Assembly (NCBI GenBank): GCA_035629175.1
Contig: DASPIL010000098.1
Coordinates: forward strand, 1 to 64,000
DNA from: Verrucomicrobiia bacterium
Lineage (GTDB): Bacteria > Verrucomicrobiota > Verrucomicrobiia > Limisphaerales > DASXHY01
DNA length: 64,000 nt
Reading direction: 5' to 3'
In this document: one piece after another, positions 45,077 to 54,203 of the stretch
How the letters are laid out: each line of letters begins with the position of its first letter
How positions within the stretch are numbered: position 1 is the first letter of the stretch
Notes under the pieces: generated by a model
What the model saw: only the letters and a program-made list of their open reading frames with translations
Told to the model about the DNA's origin: nothing
The model's database searches: none
Program-made: the position numbers and the translations under genes

Positions 45077-46440
45077 CTGCTGTCGGTTATTTCGTCATTG
45101 GTTTTGTGCTGGGCGGGGGTGTTTGCTTTGCCATCGGCTGGCTCATAGGTTCCCGCAAAAGTGCTGTTCCTGCGGACAACCGATTGGAAAGCGAGTTGCG
45201 ACAGCAGGTTGCGCAGCGGGAGGCGGAGTTGATTCAACTGCGGGCGCAGCTGGTTGAAGCCACCAACGCCCGGGCGGCTGCGGAGGCAAAGAGATCCGCC
45301 GCTGAAAACCTGCTTTCGGAACAGCGGACGCTTCACGAGAACAGCATGGGTGCACTGCAAGAGGCGCAGTCGAAGGCGCTTGCCGATTTGCGGGACGCTT
45401 TTAAGGCATTAAGCGCGGATGCCCTGAAGCAAACCGCCCCGGAGTTCCTGCGATTGGCGGAGCAGAGTCTTGGTCGATTCCAGGAAGCGGCGAAAGGGGA
45501 TCTGGCGCAACGACAGGAATCCATCAAGACGCTTGTTGAACCGTTGAAACAACAGCTCGAGTCCTATCAGAAGCGCCTTCAGCAGAGTGAGGCCGCGCAG
45601 TCATCGACCCTCGGCGAGGTGAAGAAGCAATTGGAGTTGTTGTCGCAACAAAGTGAATCGCTTGCGAACGAAACCCAGCAGTTTCGGATGGTGCTGCGCT
45701 CGAATCAGGCGCGCGGCCGATGGGGTGAAGAAACCTTGCGACGGGTGGTCGAGGCGGCCGGATTGAGCGCCCATTGCGACTTTGTCGAGCAGACCAAGGA
45801 GGGGGATTCCAAGCCTGACCTGATGGTGCGCCTTCCGGGTAACCGTTTGATCATTGTTGATTCCAAGGTTCCCGATTTTGATTTCCTGACTGCGCTGGAA
45901 ACGGCGGATCCAGTGAAGCGCGCGACATCCCTTGCATCGCACGCTGCAAAGCTGCGATCCACGATCAAGTCACTGGCGGAGCGCGATTATCCGCGCCAAT
46001 TCCCGCATGCCTTGGACTACGTCGTTTTGTTTGTTCCCGCTGAATCGCTGTTTAGCGCCGCACTCGAGGGGGATCAGGAATTGATTGTCTGGGCGGCAGG
46101 GAAGCGGATCCTGCTCGCCACGCCCGCGTCCTTGATTGCGCTGCTTCGGTCGGTGGCTGTGAGCTGGCAGCAACATGCGGAAACAGAGAATGCGGCAGCA
46201 ATCGCCGAGGCGGCGCAGGATTTATTCACGCGCGTTTGCAAGTTCACGGAACATTTCGAACGCATCCGCGCGGGCCTGGACCGCGCCAACAACGCCTACA
46301 ATGACGCTGTGGGAAGTTACGAGCGCATGGTGCGACCGGCGGGCGATCGCATCCAGAAGCTGCGTGGCGGCGCGACCCAGAAAGAGCTGGCGGAAATCGT
46401 CCCACTGGAAGCAAATCTTCGGCTGCCGCCTGCTTCCTGA
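45073..46440 (+). CDS. rmuC: DNA recombination protein RmuC
   Basis: A 455-residue protein. It has an N-terminal transmembrane helix (GYFVIGFVLGGGVCFAIGWL), a long coiled coil (about residues 40-200), then the RmuC nuclease-like domain (NQARGRWGEETLRRVVEAAG, SKPDLMVRLPG, LIIVDSKVPDFDF). RmuC limits inversions and is a predicted PD-(D/E)XK-type protein. The ATG at 45073 overlaps the upstream stop (ATGA); the longer frame from 44941 lies inside the previous gene. Confidence 0.93.
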   Translation: MTAVGYFVIGFVLGGGVCFAIGWLIGSRKSAVPADNRLESELRQQVAQREAELIQLRAQLVEATNARAAAEAKRSAAENLLSEQRTLHENSMGALQEAQSKALADLRDAFKALSADALKQTAPEFLRLAEQSLGRFQEAAKGDLAQRQESIKTLVEPLKQQLESYQKRLQQSEAAQSSTLGEVKKQLELLSQQSESLANETQQFRMVLRSNQARGRWGEETLRRVVEAAGLSAHCDFVEQTKEGDSKPDLMVRLPGNRLIIVDSKVPDFDFLTALETADPVKRATSLASHAAKLRSTIKSLAERDYPRQFPHALDYVVLFVPAESLFSAALEGDQELIVWAAGKRILLATPASLIALLRSVAVSWQQHAETENAAAIAEAAQDLFTRVCKFTEHFERIRAGLDRANNAYNDAVGSYERMVRPAGDRIQKLRGGATQKELAEIVPLEANLRLPPAS

Positions 46441-46465
46441 TGCGAAAAATTCAACTATCAGGAAC

Positions 46466-46690
46466 AAATCGTACCGCACGGCCAAAAGACTTGGGGCAAC
46501 GCTCCGAAATCGCACGTCAAGGCAACAAAACCGTAGGGCAACGCCCCCCAATCATAGAGCAGACCGCACGAATCGTAAGGCGGAGCGGCCGAATTGTAGG
46601 ATGGAGGACCGAATCTTAAGTCCCGTGCCCGAAATCTCAGGTTCAAGCGGCTAAACCGTAAGTTTAAGGACGGAATCGTGGCGCAGCGCA
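46466..46690. repeat. Degenerate 20-22-bp tandem repeats, about eleven units
   Basis: Units begin with AATCGTA-like starts at about 46466, 46486, 46507, 46528, 46550, 46571, 46592, 46612, 46632, 46653 and 46673, with spacings of 20-22 bases. Examples are AATCGTAAGGCGGAGCGGCC, AATTGTAGGATGGAGGACC and AATCTTAAGTCCCGTGCCC. The A-rich start and CCG end are most conserved. The array lies directly after rmuC and has no coding explanation. Confidence 0.6.
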
Positions 46691-47241
46691 CAGTACTCGC
46701 TGGTCCAGTCAACGAAATCCCAAGGGCGGGCTCCCGAATACTATGGTGGTACGAATTCACACGAATCAGCAGAGCCTTTGATGGATGGGACGCAGCGTGT
46801 GGGTAACCGATTGAAGGCTCCAAGCTGAAGCTGAATTCCGCTTCTTGTGTCTCAGGAGTGGATGATTTCTCCCCCAGGGAATGGCCAGTGATGCCACGCT
46901 TCGTTGCCAGGAACACACCCGATCCAGGCAGGTTACTTATGGTCAGGCAATTATCACGAGCGGTTTGATGAACTTGACACCCCATCGAAGATCCGGCTTC
47001 GCAATTCGCAACCTAAAGTATTCCGCCTTTTTCGTGGCAACAACCGGTCGTGGTTGAACAGGGCAACTTCATAAACTTATAACCATCGATTTGCGCGTAA
47101 CAGTCGAATCCCAAGCTGTGCATATCAGAAGCGCCGCAAATTCCACTGCGAGGCAAACTTATAAGAAATGGGTCTGGCATTGCTGATGCTGATGATAACA
47201 ACTAACTGGAGCCAAAAAGCGAAGGTTAGAAAGGAAATCCT
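46691..47241. other. Non-coding region before the 47242 gene
   Basis: About 550 bases without a convincing gene. Base composition is more AT-rich toward 47000-47240, compatible with a promoter and leader for the next gene; an AAAGGA ribosome-binding site ends about 6 bases before its ATG. No transposase remnant or RNA gene was recognised. Confidence 0.5.
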
Positions 47242-47973
47242 ATGGAAACTGAAAACACATCGGCGGCGGTTGAAACGCCGCCGGAATTGAAACCGACAGT
47301 CCACAACAAGCCGCTCGGGCCTTTGAACCGGGCGCAGATGGAAGCGCTCAACGTGGCCGACATGGTCGGCGGTGCAGCGCAGAATGCGGATTACGCGCTG
47401 GCATTGGCCGGGCGGGACATCAGCCCGGAGTTTACGCGCAAGTTCCGGAAACTGGTCGAAGGCGTGCGCGAACAGGCTACCGCATTGCTTGTTAGCGTCA
47501 CGGTGCGCCGGGTGGCGATTATAAACGAACGCCGCGCATGGGATGCGCTCGCTGCGGTAGTGAAACAGGTGCAGATGGCCGCAAAACAAAAGTACGCGCG
47601 CACCAACCGTCCCAGGCTGGACGACTACCTCATCGGCACCAAGTGGGAACGCACCAACGCGAGCCTTGCCCAGGCTTCGCAAACTGTCCTGGGCGTCGCT
47701 TCTACCGATACGCTGCCGGGAATCAATGCCAGGCTCAAGGGCTTCCAGAAAGTCCGGGAGGAATGGGTTGCGGCCTGCGATGCCGTGGCGCACGCGACGG
47801 CGGCGGTTGCACATGACCGCGATGAGTTAGCGGCGGCAATAAGGACCGTCAACGATCAACGCTTCACGATCCAGGCCGCGGCTGCTGCGGAATGGCCGCA
47901 CGGAGATGAATCGAACCGAACCGTGCGTCTCGCGTTCGGATTGAATCCTTCGCGCCAACTGAGGGCTGGATAG
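47242..47973 (+). CDS. Hypothetical helical protein
   Basis: A 243-residue protein of unknown function. It is predominantly helical and alanine-rich (for example FRKLVEGVREQATALLVSV and AWDALAAVVKQVQMAAKQKY), with no signal peptide, transmembrane segment or recognisable catalytic motif. The C terminus carries DESNRTVRLAFGLNPSRQ. It has its own ribosome-binding site and is followed by a strong hairpin at 47995. It is the last plus-strand gene before the restriction operon. Confidence 0.75.
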   Translation: METENTSAAVETPPELKPTVHNKPLGPLNRAQMEALNVADMVGGAAQNADYALALAGRDISPEFTRKFRKLVEGVREQATALLVSVTVRRVAIINERRAWDALAAVVKQVQMAAKQKYARTNRPRLDDYLIGTKWERTNASLAQASQTVLGVASTDTLPGINARLKGFQKVREEWVAACDAVAHATAAVAHDRDELAAAIRTVNDQRFTIQAAAAAEWPHGDESNRTVRLAFGLNPSRQLRAG

Positions 47974-47994
47974 AAATGCAGGGGAATCATGTGA

Positions 47995-48020
47995 CAGGCG
48001 CTTTGATTCCAAAGCGCCTG
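47995..48020 (+). terminator. Perfect 11-bp hairpin terminator
   Basis: CAGGCGCTTTG, loop ATTC, CAAAGCGCCTG, then TTCGTTTT on the plus strand. It closes the 47242 gene and may also limit read-through from the convergent hsd operon. Confidence 0.8.
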
Positions 48021-48084
48021 TTCGTTTTCGAACTTTTTATACTGACATCCCATATCTGGGTGAATCGTGGGCGGAACCTTCATT

Positions 48085-51000
48085 TCATACCGCCCATCCA
48101 GCGCAGAGTAGCTTGGCCTGCTCCAACACGGTTTGTGTCGCCTTTTCTTGCTTGTCCGGCGGATAACCGTATTTGCGCAGGATACGGCGGACTATGACAC
48201 GGATTTGGGCCTGCGCGGCTTCGCGGAGCGTCCAGTCAATGGTTACGCTCTTGCGGACTTGTGTGACCAACTCCCGCGCGATGTCTTTCAACGTGGGTTC
48301 GCCGAGAACTTTCACCGCGCTGTCGTTGACTTCCAACGCATCGTAAAACGCTACTTCATCATCCGTCAGTCCAAGCTTCTCGCCGCGTTGATGGCCTTCA
48401 CGCATCTTCTTCGCCAGTTCGATCAATTCGGCGATGACTTGTGCGGCTTCGATGGTGCGATTCTGATATTTTCGGATGGTGGCTTCGAGCATCTCAGCAA
48501 ATGAACGGGACTGAACCAGATACTTCGCAGACCGGATTTTCAGCTCGTTGTTCAGCAACTTCTGCAACAACTCGACCGCGAGGTTGCGCTGGGGGAGGTG
48601 TTGGACTTCGGCGAGAAATTCATCCGACAAAATAGAAATATCCGGTTTCTTCAATCCGGCGGCATCGAAGATGTCTATGACCTTGTCGGACGAAATCGCT
48701 CGGGAAACGATCTGCCGGACTGCGGTCTCGTATTCCTCCGCTGACTTCTTCCCATCACCACCGTCGATGGGCTTCGACAACACGGCGCGAACTTCCTGAA
48801 AGAAACCGACTTCATCACGAATCTCCAAAGCCTTCTCGTGCGGAACAGACAAGGCGAACGCCTTGGAGAGTTCCATGACCGCTTGCAAGTATCGCGGCTT
48901 CCCATCCGTCTGTTGCAGCACATGCTCGACGGCTTGCGCGATGAGCGGCATTCGCTTTGCAGGCGAAGCCTCAGCAGCGGACTGAAAGTCGAAACCATGG
49001 AGAATGGCGCAGACCTTCTCGTATTTCTCCAGCATTACGGCCACGGCTTCCTCCTGGTCCAGCTTGATTTCGCCTTTGCCTTTGCTGTTGGTGTAATCAA
49101 CCAGCGCCAGTTTCAGTTCTTCCGCGAGCCCGAGATAATCCACCACCAATCCACCGGGCTTGTCTTTAAAAACGCGATTCACGCGCGCGATGGCTTGCAT
49201 GAGGCCGTGGCCTTTCATCGGCTTGTCCGCATACATCGTGTGCAGACACGGCGCGTCAAAGCCGGTGAGCCACATGTCGCGCACAATGACAATCTTGAAC
49301 GGATGCTTCGCGTTCTTGAAATTCTTCGCCAGTTCCTCGCGGCGCGGTTTGTTCCGGATGTGCTGCTGCCATTCCAATTTGTCCGAAGCCGAGCCGGACA
49401 TGACGATCTTCATCGTGCCTTTGGCGTCGTCATCGTCATGCCATTGTGGGCGGAGCTTTCGAATGGCATCGTAAAGATCCACGCAGATGCGGCGGCTCAT
49501 GCAGACGACCATCGCCTTGCCATCCATGGCGCCGAGGCGCGCCTCCCAATGCTTTACCAAATCTTCGGCCACCAGACCGATGCGCTTTTCCGTGCCGACC
49601 ATCGCCTCCAGTTGCGCCCATTTCCGGCGCAGACTTTCCTTGGTGGATTCCTCGGCGTCTTCGGTCACCTCCGCGAAGTTCGGGTCAATCTTCGGGCGTT
49701 CCTCCGGCTTCAAATCAATCTTCGCCAGCCGCGCCTCGTAATAGATCGGCACGGTCGCGTGATCTTCCTTCGCCTGGAGAATGTCGTAAACGTCAATGTA
49801 ATCGCCAAACACGGCCTGCGTGTTCTTGTCGCCCTTCTCGATGGGCGTGCCGGTGAAGCCGATAAACGAAGCCTTGGGCAGCGCATCCCGCATGTGCTTG
49901 GCGAAGCCATCAATGAAATCGTATTGGCTGCGGTGCGCTTCGTCGGCAATGACCACGATGTTGCGCCGGTCGGATAGCAGCAGATGCTTGCCGCTCTTCT
50001 CATCGGGAAAGAATTTCTGAATGGTGGTGAACACCACGCCGCCGCTCGCCACTTTAAGCAACTCACGCAAATGTTCCCGGCTCTCAGCTTGCACCGGCTT
50101 CTGCCGTAGCAAATCCGCGCAGGCAGAGAACGTGTCGCAAAGTTGATTGTCCAGATCGTTGCGATCCGTGAGGACGACGAGCGTTGGATTCTCCATCGCC
50201 GGGTGCTGAATGATCTTCCCGGCGTAGAACACCATCGAAAGACTTTTGCCGCTGCCTTGCGTGTGCCAGATGACACCGGCGCGCCGGTCGCCTGTAGCGC
50301 AGGCGTCCTCGCCTGCGAGTTTACCGGGCGTCTCGCCCGGTGTTCCTTCGCGCGGCGAGACGCCGCTCGAACTCGCAGCCGGGACGGCCGCGCTACGCTG
50401 AAGACCCGCCGCCCTGACAGTGGACTCCACCGCTTTGTTCACCGCGTGGAATTGATGATAGCCCGCCAACTTCTTCACCACCTTTTGCCCGTCATCTTCG
50501 AACACGATGAAGTTACGGATCAAGTCCAGCAGGCGTGACTTCTCAAACACGCCTTTGAGCAGCGTTTCCAGTTGCAGCGAACCGGGCGGGACAAGCTCCA
50601 TGCCCGTGACGGTGCGCCACGCCATGAAGCGTTCCCAGTCCGACGTGATCGTGCCGAGTCGCGCTTCGTGTCCGTCGGAAATCACCAGAAGCGCGTTCGT
50701 GTTGAACAGCGACGGGATTTGCGCCTTGTAAGTTTGAAACTGGTTGAACGCATGGCGAATCGTGGCCTGCGCGTCCGTGATGTTCTTCAGTTCCAGCATC
50801 GCCAGCGGCAGGCCGTTGATGAACACGACCACGTCCGCGCGCCGGTTGAAGTGTCCTTCCTCCACCGTGAACTGATTGACGGCGAGAAATTCATTGGCCT
50901 CGGGATTCGCGAAATCAATCAGCCACACCTTGTCGTGAACGATCTCGCCTGCCTTGTTCCGAAACTCCACATCCACGCCTTCCACCAGCAGCCGATGAAA

Positions 51001-51267
51001 CGCGCGATTGTTTTCAATCAGCGTGGGATGACTGAACAACCGAACTTTGCGCAATGCTTCCTGCAAACCATCGGCGGGAATTTTCGGATTGAGAGACGGC
51101 AGTTTCCCTTGCAGTCGACCGAGCAGAAGAACGTGCGTGAAGCTCTCACGTTCTGCCGAGGGTTCGCGAGGCGCTAGGTGAGGCCCATAAACGGTGACGT
51201 AGCTCAGCTTTTGTAGCCAATCCAGTGAGGCAAGCTCGACATCGTTTTCAACCAGGTTTGCAGGCAA
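48085..51267 (-). CDS. hsdR: Type I restriction enzyme endonuclease/translocase subunit HsdR
   Basis: A 1,060-residue motor-nuclease subunit. The N-terminal nuclease domain carries the PD-(D/E)XK signature ([11 protein letters not shown] then LAMLELKN, about residues 139-160). The SF2 motor has motif [10 protein letters not shown] (about 330), motif [10 protein letters not shown] and motif [13 protein letters not shown]; the C-terminal helical domain binds the methylase. With HsdM and HsdS it cuts unmodified DNA after translocation. Start: a TTG at 51267, with GGAGG six bases upstream, agrees with where family sequence begins; a frame from 51366 would overlap the previous gene. Residues about 291-325 are encoded by a palindromic mobile-like element inserted just before motif I. 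It is the last gene of the cargo-bearing hsd operon. Confidence 0.93.
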   Translation of the reverse strand: MPANLVENDVELASLDWLQKLSYVTVYGPHLAPREPSAERESFTHVLLLGRLQGKLPSLNPKIPADGLQEALRKVRLFSHPTLIENNRAFHRLLVEGVDVEFRNKAGEIVHDKVWLIDFANPEANEFLAVNQFTVEEGHFNRRADVVVFINGLPLAMLELKNITDAQATIRHAFNQFQTYKAQIPSLFNTNALLVISDGHEARLGTITSDWERFMAWRTVTGMELVPPGSLQLETLLKGVFEKSRLLDLIRNFIVFEDDGQKVVKKLAGYHQFHAVNKAVESTVRAAGLQRSAAVPAASSSGVSPREGTPGETPGKLAGEDACATGDRRAGVIWHTQGSGKSLSMVFYAGKIIQHPAMENPTLVVLTDRNDLDNQLCDTFSACADLLRQKPVQAESREHLRELLKVASGGVVFTTIQKFFPDEKSGKHLLLSDRRNIVVIADEAHRSQYDFIDGFAKHMRDALPKASFIGFTGTPIEKGDKNTQAVFGDYIDVYDILQAKEDHATVPIYYEARLAKIDLKPEERPKIDPNFAEVTEDAEESTKESLRRKWAQLEAMVGTEKRIGLVAEDLVKHWEARLGAMDGKAMVVCMSRRICVDLYDAIRKLRPQWHDDDDAKGTMKIVMSGSASDKLEWQQHIRNKPRREELAKNFKNAKHPFKIVIVRDMWLTGFDAPCLHTMYADKPMKGHGLMQAIARVNRVFKDKPGGLVVDYLGLAEELKLALVDYTNSKGKGEIKLDQEEAVAVMLEKYEKVCAILHGFDFQSAAEASPAKRMPLIAQAVEHVLQQTDGKPRYLQAVMELSKAFALSVPHEKALEIRDEVGFFQEVRAVLSKPIDGGDGKKSAEEYETAVRQIVSRAISSDKVIDIFDAAGLKKPDISILSDEFLAEVQHLPQRNLAVELLQKLLNNELKIRSAKYLVQSRSFAEMLEATIRKYQNRTIEAAQVIAELIELAKKMREGHQRGEKLGLTDDEVAFYDALEVNDSAVKVLGEPTLKDIARELVTQVRKSVTIDWTLREAAQAQIRVIVRRILRKYGYPPDKQEKATQTVLEQAKLLCAGWAV
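50294..50396. repeat. 103-bp palindromic (MITE/REP-like) element inside hsdR
   Basis: The ends GTAGCGC and GCGCTAC are exact inverted repeats, and the inverted similarity continues for about 27 bases (GCGTCC/GGACGG, CTGCGAGTT/AACTCGCAG). Inside, ACCGGGCG/CGCCCGGT forms a hairpin and GGCGTCTCGCC is the reverse complement of GGCGAGACGCC. The reading frame stays open through it, adding about 35 Ala/Ser/Gly/Pro-rich residues to HsdR. No transposase is present, so it would need one supplied elsewhere. Confidence 0.75.
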
Positions 51268-51281
51268 AACATTCCTCCATG

Positions 51282-52049
51282 TTACGCACCGCACTGGTCT
51301 GGAATCCCCTTGGGGATGGGCTGAAACTCCTCGCCACTGCATGGCTGAAAATCTTCCGGCCAGCACGCGTGCATCCGGCAGAGCAAACGCTGTTGGAGCG
51401 GTGCATCCCGGTTCACACGATGAACAAAGATTTTAATAAACTCAGGTTCGCATCCTTGAAAAAGCTTCCAGACATCGTGTGCGAGGTAGCGCGGAACATA
51501 ACCAAGCATCAAGCGGTCGGAATTGACAGTTCGCAATGCCACCGCATTCCGGTCAGCCGGGTTGCAGAGGTCTAGCATTGGATAAAGTGGTTCGTCTTGT
51601 TGCAAGGATAGCACGCGGGCTTTCGCCGAGTCCGGCATGTAGCGCAGCCCATGCAGGAAGAACTTGCTCAAATAGCAACCTTGTTCGTCGGGCGCAGGAC
51701 ACGGAAACAATTCAATCATGTCCGTCCGGCGAATTCCCTCTGTGACTCCGAGAACCGCGATAGGATCAGGCTGGCTTGCGGGGTCAAAACCGCTCCACTG
51801 CAAATAGGCTTCGTATTCCGGGCGTGACTTGGGCAGAAGGCGATTGGCGAATACGGGAAACAAGTCATTGGACTCGTAAATCTCTTCGAGGTTTTCCATG
51901 CCGCTGAACGGAGTGAACCCCGCCGCCGTTCGCGCGCCATTGGTATAGGCAAACCGATATGTTCCGTCCTTGAACTCCAGACGTCCAATCGGACTCCAAC
52001 CGCCCGTGCTTGAATCAGCGGAACGTGAGGCAACAAGTAGTGCGTTCAT
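51282..52049 (-). CDS. HIRAN-domain protein with HipA-N-like start
   Basis: A 255-residue protein. The first about 110 residues resemble the N-terminal subdomain of HipA kinases ([27 protein letters not shown]-like and [19 protein letters not shown] positions). The C-terminal half resembles a HIRAN domain ([45 protein letters not shown]), a fold that binds DNA 3' ends or damaged DNA in Rad5/HLTF-type proteins. The ATG at 52049 follows the kinase stop by two bases, and hsdR begins 14 bases after its stop. It probably works with the adjacent HipA-like kinase; target unknown. Confidence 0.7.
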   Translation of the reverse strand: MNALLVASRSADSSTGGWSPIGRLEFKDGTYRFAYTNGARTAAGFTPFSGMENLEEIYESNDLFPVFANRLLPKSRPEYEAYLQWSGFDPASQPDPIAVLGVTEGIRRTDMIELFPCPAPDEQGCYLSKFFLHGLRYMPDSAKARVLSLQQDEPLYPMLDLCNPADRNAVALRTVNSDRLMLGYVPRYLAHDVWKLFQGCEPEFIKIFVHRVNRDAPLQQRLLCRMHACWPEDFQPCSGEEFQPIPKGIPDQCGA

Positions 52050-52051
52050 GG

Positions 52052-52969
52052 TCAAAAGCTTTCTACCAATCGGCGCTGGTTGATCATCAACAATTCCAAA
52101 GTGAATTCTCTCGTCACCGGCGACATCCGTTCCGGTGGAACTTCCGCCAGAATCGCGTCCATCGCACTGTGACTGATTCCGCTCAGTCTGCCCAGCCAGA
52201 TTCTTGCCGCCGCACTGTCACGTTCGGTGAATTTACGAAATACGTCCAGCGCAAGCATGGTTTTCTCGTTTTTGGCTGTGGCATAAAAACCCGATCGCGC
52301 TTTCCCGGCAAAATGCTCGACGGTCCGGTTCTTGTCCCGTGTCTCAATGCGCGACTTGCGGTCTTGATCTGTCAGGTTCCGCGCCAACGATGCGCCATGA
52401 TCAAACGTAGGTGACAGCCGCAACATTCCCGCGTTCAAAACCGCGCCCCAGTTCTGATGGTGCCGGTCCTGATTTGCCACCCAGGCGTCCAGCATCATGT
52501 AACCAATGAACACTCCCAGCGCCGTTGTGATTTCCGTCGGTGTGCCGCGCATCCATTCGGGCGACGGCGGATGCAAAGCTGCGACCACGTCAGCTACGGC
52601 GTCCACCGTGTATTCCCGAATACCGTATTTTCTTTCCTCTCCAGCCGGATAAGCCGGATCGCGCTGAACCAAAAGCTGATTACCCAGGATCAACGACAAC
52701 GGACGGGGAGCAAAGCTGGGACAAATCACACCGGGCTGTATCGGTTTCTGTCCATCGAACTCATAGGCCAGATCGTATTCGACGTGCGGAATGCCCAGCC
52801 GTCGGCACAGTTCGCAAACGATTTTCTCTGCCCAATCTTCACCCGTGCCGCGTTCTTCCGCCTTGAAAAGATACCGCTGTCCGCCAGAAGAGAACCAAAA
52901 CTTCCGTTTCGTTCCGAGGTATTCGATATCCTCGGCTTGGCCTTGATCAACTTTACGGATGGGAAACAT
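52052..52969 (-). CDS. HipA-like serine/threonine kinase
   Basis: A 305-residue protein matching the kinase part of HipA/CtkA-type enzymes. A glycine-rich N lobe (KFWFSSGGQRYLFKAEERGT) holds the candidate ATP-anchoring Lys. The catalytic loop is NQDRHHQNWG (about residues 163-173), and the metal-binding Asp is in LSPTFDHGASLARN. HipA toxins phosphorylate targets such as glutamyl-tRNA synthetase and arrest growth; the target here is unknown. The HipA N-terminal subdomain appears to be supplied by the separate HIRAN protein downstream, recalling split HipT/HipS systems. The start overlaps the end of an hsdR-hsdS chimeric remnant by 17 bases. Confidence 0.78.
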   Translation of the reverse strand: MFPIRKVDQGQAEDIEYLGTKRKFWFSSGGQRYLFKAEERGTGEDWAEKIVCELCRRLGIPHVEYDLAYEFDGQKPIQPGVICPSFAPRPLSLILGNQLLVQRDPAYPAGEERKYGIREYTVDAVADVVAALHPPSPEWMRGTPTEITTALGVFIGYMMLDAWVANQDRHHQNWGAVLNAGMLRLSPTFDHGASLARNLTDQDRKSRIETRDKNRTVEHFAGKARSGFYATAKNEKTMLALDVFRKFTERDSAAARIWLGRLSGISHSAMDAILAEVPPERMSPVTREFTLELLMINQRRLVESF

Positions 52970-53306
52970 GCTCAGATGGCATGGGCACGCGCAACTCGCC
53001 CGAGGGCAGTTTGGGCAGCAGCGCGTCCAGCGTGTAGGATTCCAAATTCTTTCCGATGAGCGTGGGATGACTGAACAACCAAACCTTGCGCAACGCCTCC
53101 TGCAAACCTTCGGCAGGAATTTTGGGGTTCAGCGCTGCCAGTTTGAATTGCAGCCGGTCGAACAGGAAAACCTGTTTGTAGTCAGTGCGCTCAGCCGCTG
53201 CTTCGCCCGGCGCGATGGTCAGGCCGGACAAAACCTGGTAGCCCAGTTCACCGAGCCAATCGAGAGAACATTGTTCAACAACCGACTCGGAGATGCCGTT
53301 GTTCAT
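52953..53306 (-). pseudogene. Chimeric remnant: hsdR 5' head joined to hsdS 3' tail
   Basis: A 117-codon frame. Residues 1 to about 88 are an HsdR N terminus ([50 protein letters not shown]) truncated before the nuclease active site. The frame then passes without a stop into the HsdS C-terminal tail (LDALLPKLPSGELRVP) and ends. The two genes it samples lie about 11 kb apart in this operon and in the opposite order, so it must come from a recombination event. It starts at an ATGA overlap with the DUF3037 stop and overlaps the HipA-like kinase start, so it is still embedded in translation of the operon. Confidence 0.85.
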
Positions 53307-53731
53307 GTTAGCGCCGCATTACGGGCGGGTGGTGCGTACCGTTCCACCAGGCGGGTGTAAACTTGTTGCAAAGTTTTCTCCGGATCGTCAGTGAATCCGA
53401 CGAAAGCACTCGACCACTGCAGGCTGCTATCATCTGATGGCAACACCTGTTGCACGATCTCAAGCAACCAGCCTGCAGGAATAGGCGCTGTGGTAGTTTG
53501 CATATTGGCCGCGACTTCTGAAAACCTAGCCTGCAAATGCTCTAACGCGGCGAGATAGTGAATTTCGTCAACCTGATTGAACATTCTCTTTATGCGATCG
53601 CACGAAGACGAAAAGCGCGCCCCGAGGTAACGTTGTTCCGGCGCGTGGAGCACGACGCCGATATTCGCAAACTCACCTGTGACGACGTCGTGGACGTATC
53701 GGAAGGTGATGGTGCTATAAGCTGTTTTCAC
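53303..53731 (-). CDS. DUF3037 domain protein
   Basis: A 142-residue protein. YSTITFRYVHDVVTGEFANI and GVVLHAPEQRYLGARF are the DUF3037 signature. The family's function is unknown, but it commonly sits next to HipA-like kinases, as here, although a 350-base hsd remnant separates them. It starts at GTG 53731, seven bases after the DUF4411 stop, and its stop overlaps the remnant's ATG. Confidence 0.85.
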   Translation of the reverse strand: MKTAYSTITFRYVHDVVTGEFANIGVVLHAPEQRYLGARFSSSCDRIKRMFNQVDEIHYLAALEHLQARFSEVAANMQTTTAPIPAGWLLEIVQQVLPSDDSSLQWSSAFVGFTDDPEKTLQQVYTRLVERYAPPARNAALT

Positions 53732-53738
53732 GGCGAGT

Positions 53739-54200
53739 TCAAAAAGTCAGTTTCAATTCCCGGATCATTTGGAGAAAGTTGATGCACCGAATCGCCTTCA
53801 CCTGACAGACGTCAGGAACGCGCGGTTTTTCGAGATTGCCGCTGATAATTTCGCCGGGCACCACGACCGCGTTTCGTTCTATCGCGGTTGCGATTACGAA
53901 CGGATCAGCTTTGGAACGGCCGCGAAGCGTGTCTACAAGACGCGGGTATTCGCTCAACAATGCGACCGCTCGAAGTTGTATCGGCTCATCCAGCGCAACC
54001 AACATCTGCTTTCGAGCCTTGATCCAATCCTGGAGATCGTCCGATTTCCGCTCCAACTCTAAATATACCTCCTCGCTGGAAATGATTTCGCCGGACGCTA
54101 TCAGCGCGTCGATCTTCGCCCACAGCGTGGGAAACACATCCGGTGGATAATGGCGTTGCCAGCCATCCAGCCAGCCGCTGGTATCCACGCAGTAGGGCAT
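53739..54200 (-). CDS. DUF4411 PIN-like protein, probable toxin
   Basis: A 153-residue protein of the DUF4411 family, a PIN-like fold. Candidate acidic residues are in YCVDTSGWLDGW at the N terminus, SSEEVYLELERK in the middle and GRSKADPFVIATA toward the C-terminal third, which fit the spaced Asp/Glu positions of PIN ribonucleases. DUF4411 genes usually follow an XRE-ImmA/IrrE gene, as here (three-base gap), and the pair is regarded as a type II toxin-antitoxin system. Substrate unknown. Confidence 0.82.
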   Translation of the reverse strand: MPYCVDTSGWLDGWQRHYPPDVFPTLWAKIDALIASGEIISSEEVYLELERKSDDLQDWIKARKQMLVALDEPIQLRAVALLSEYPRLVDTLRGRSKADPFVIATAIERNAVVVPGEIISGNLEKPRVPDVCQVKAIRCINFLQMIRELKLTF

Positions 54201-54203
54201 AGC

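Noticed and set aside
46466-46690. CRISPR array
   Set aside because: Units are 20-22 bp with no constant repeat and no spacers, and no cas genes are present.
48838-49977. A 379-codon plus-strand frame within hsdR
   Set aside because: It lies opposite the helicase motifs and its translation has no recognisable domain.
52953-53306. Treating the hsdR-head/hsdS-tail frame as a functional small gene
   Set aside because: Both parts are truncated before any catalytic or recognition residues and match two known genes end to end, so a recombination remnant is simpler.
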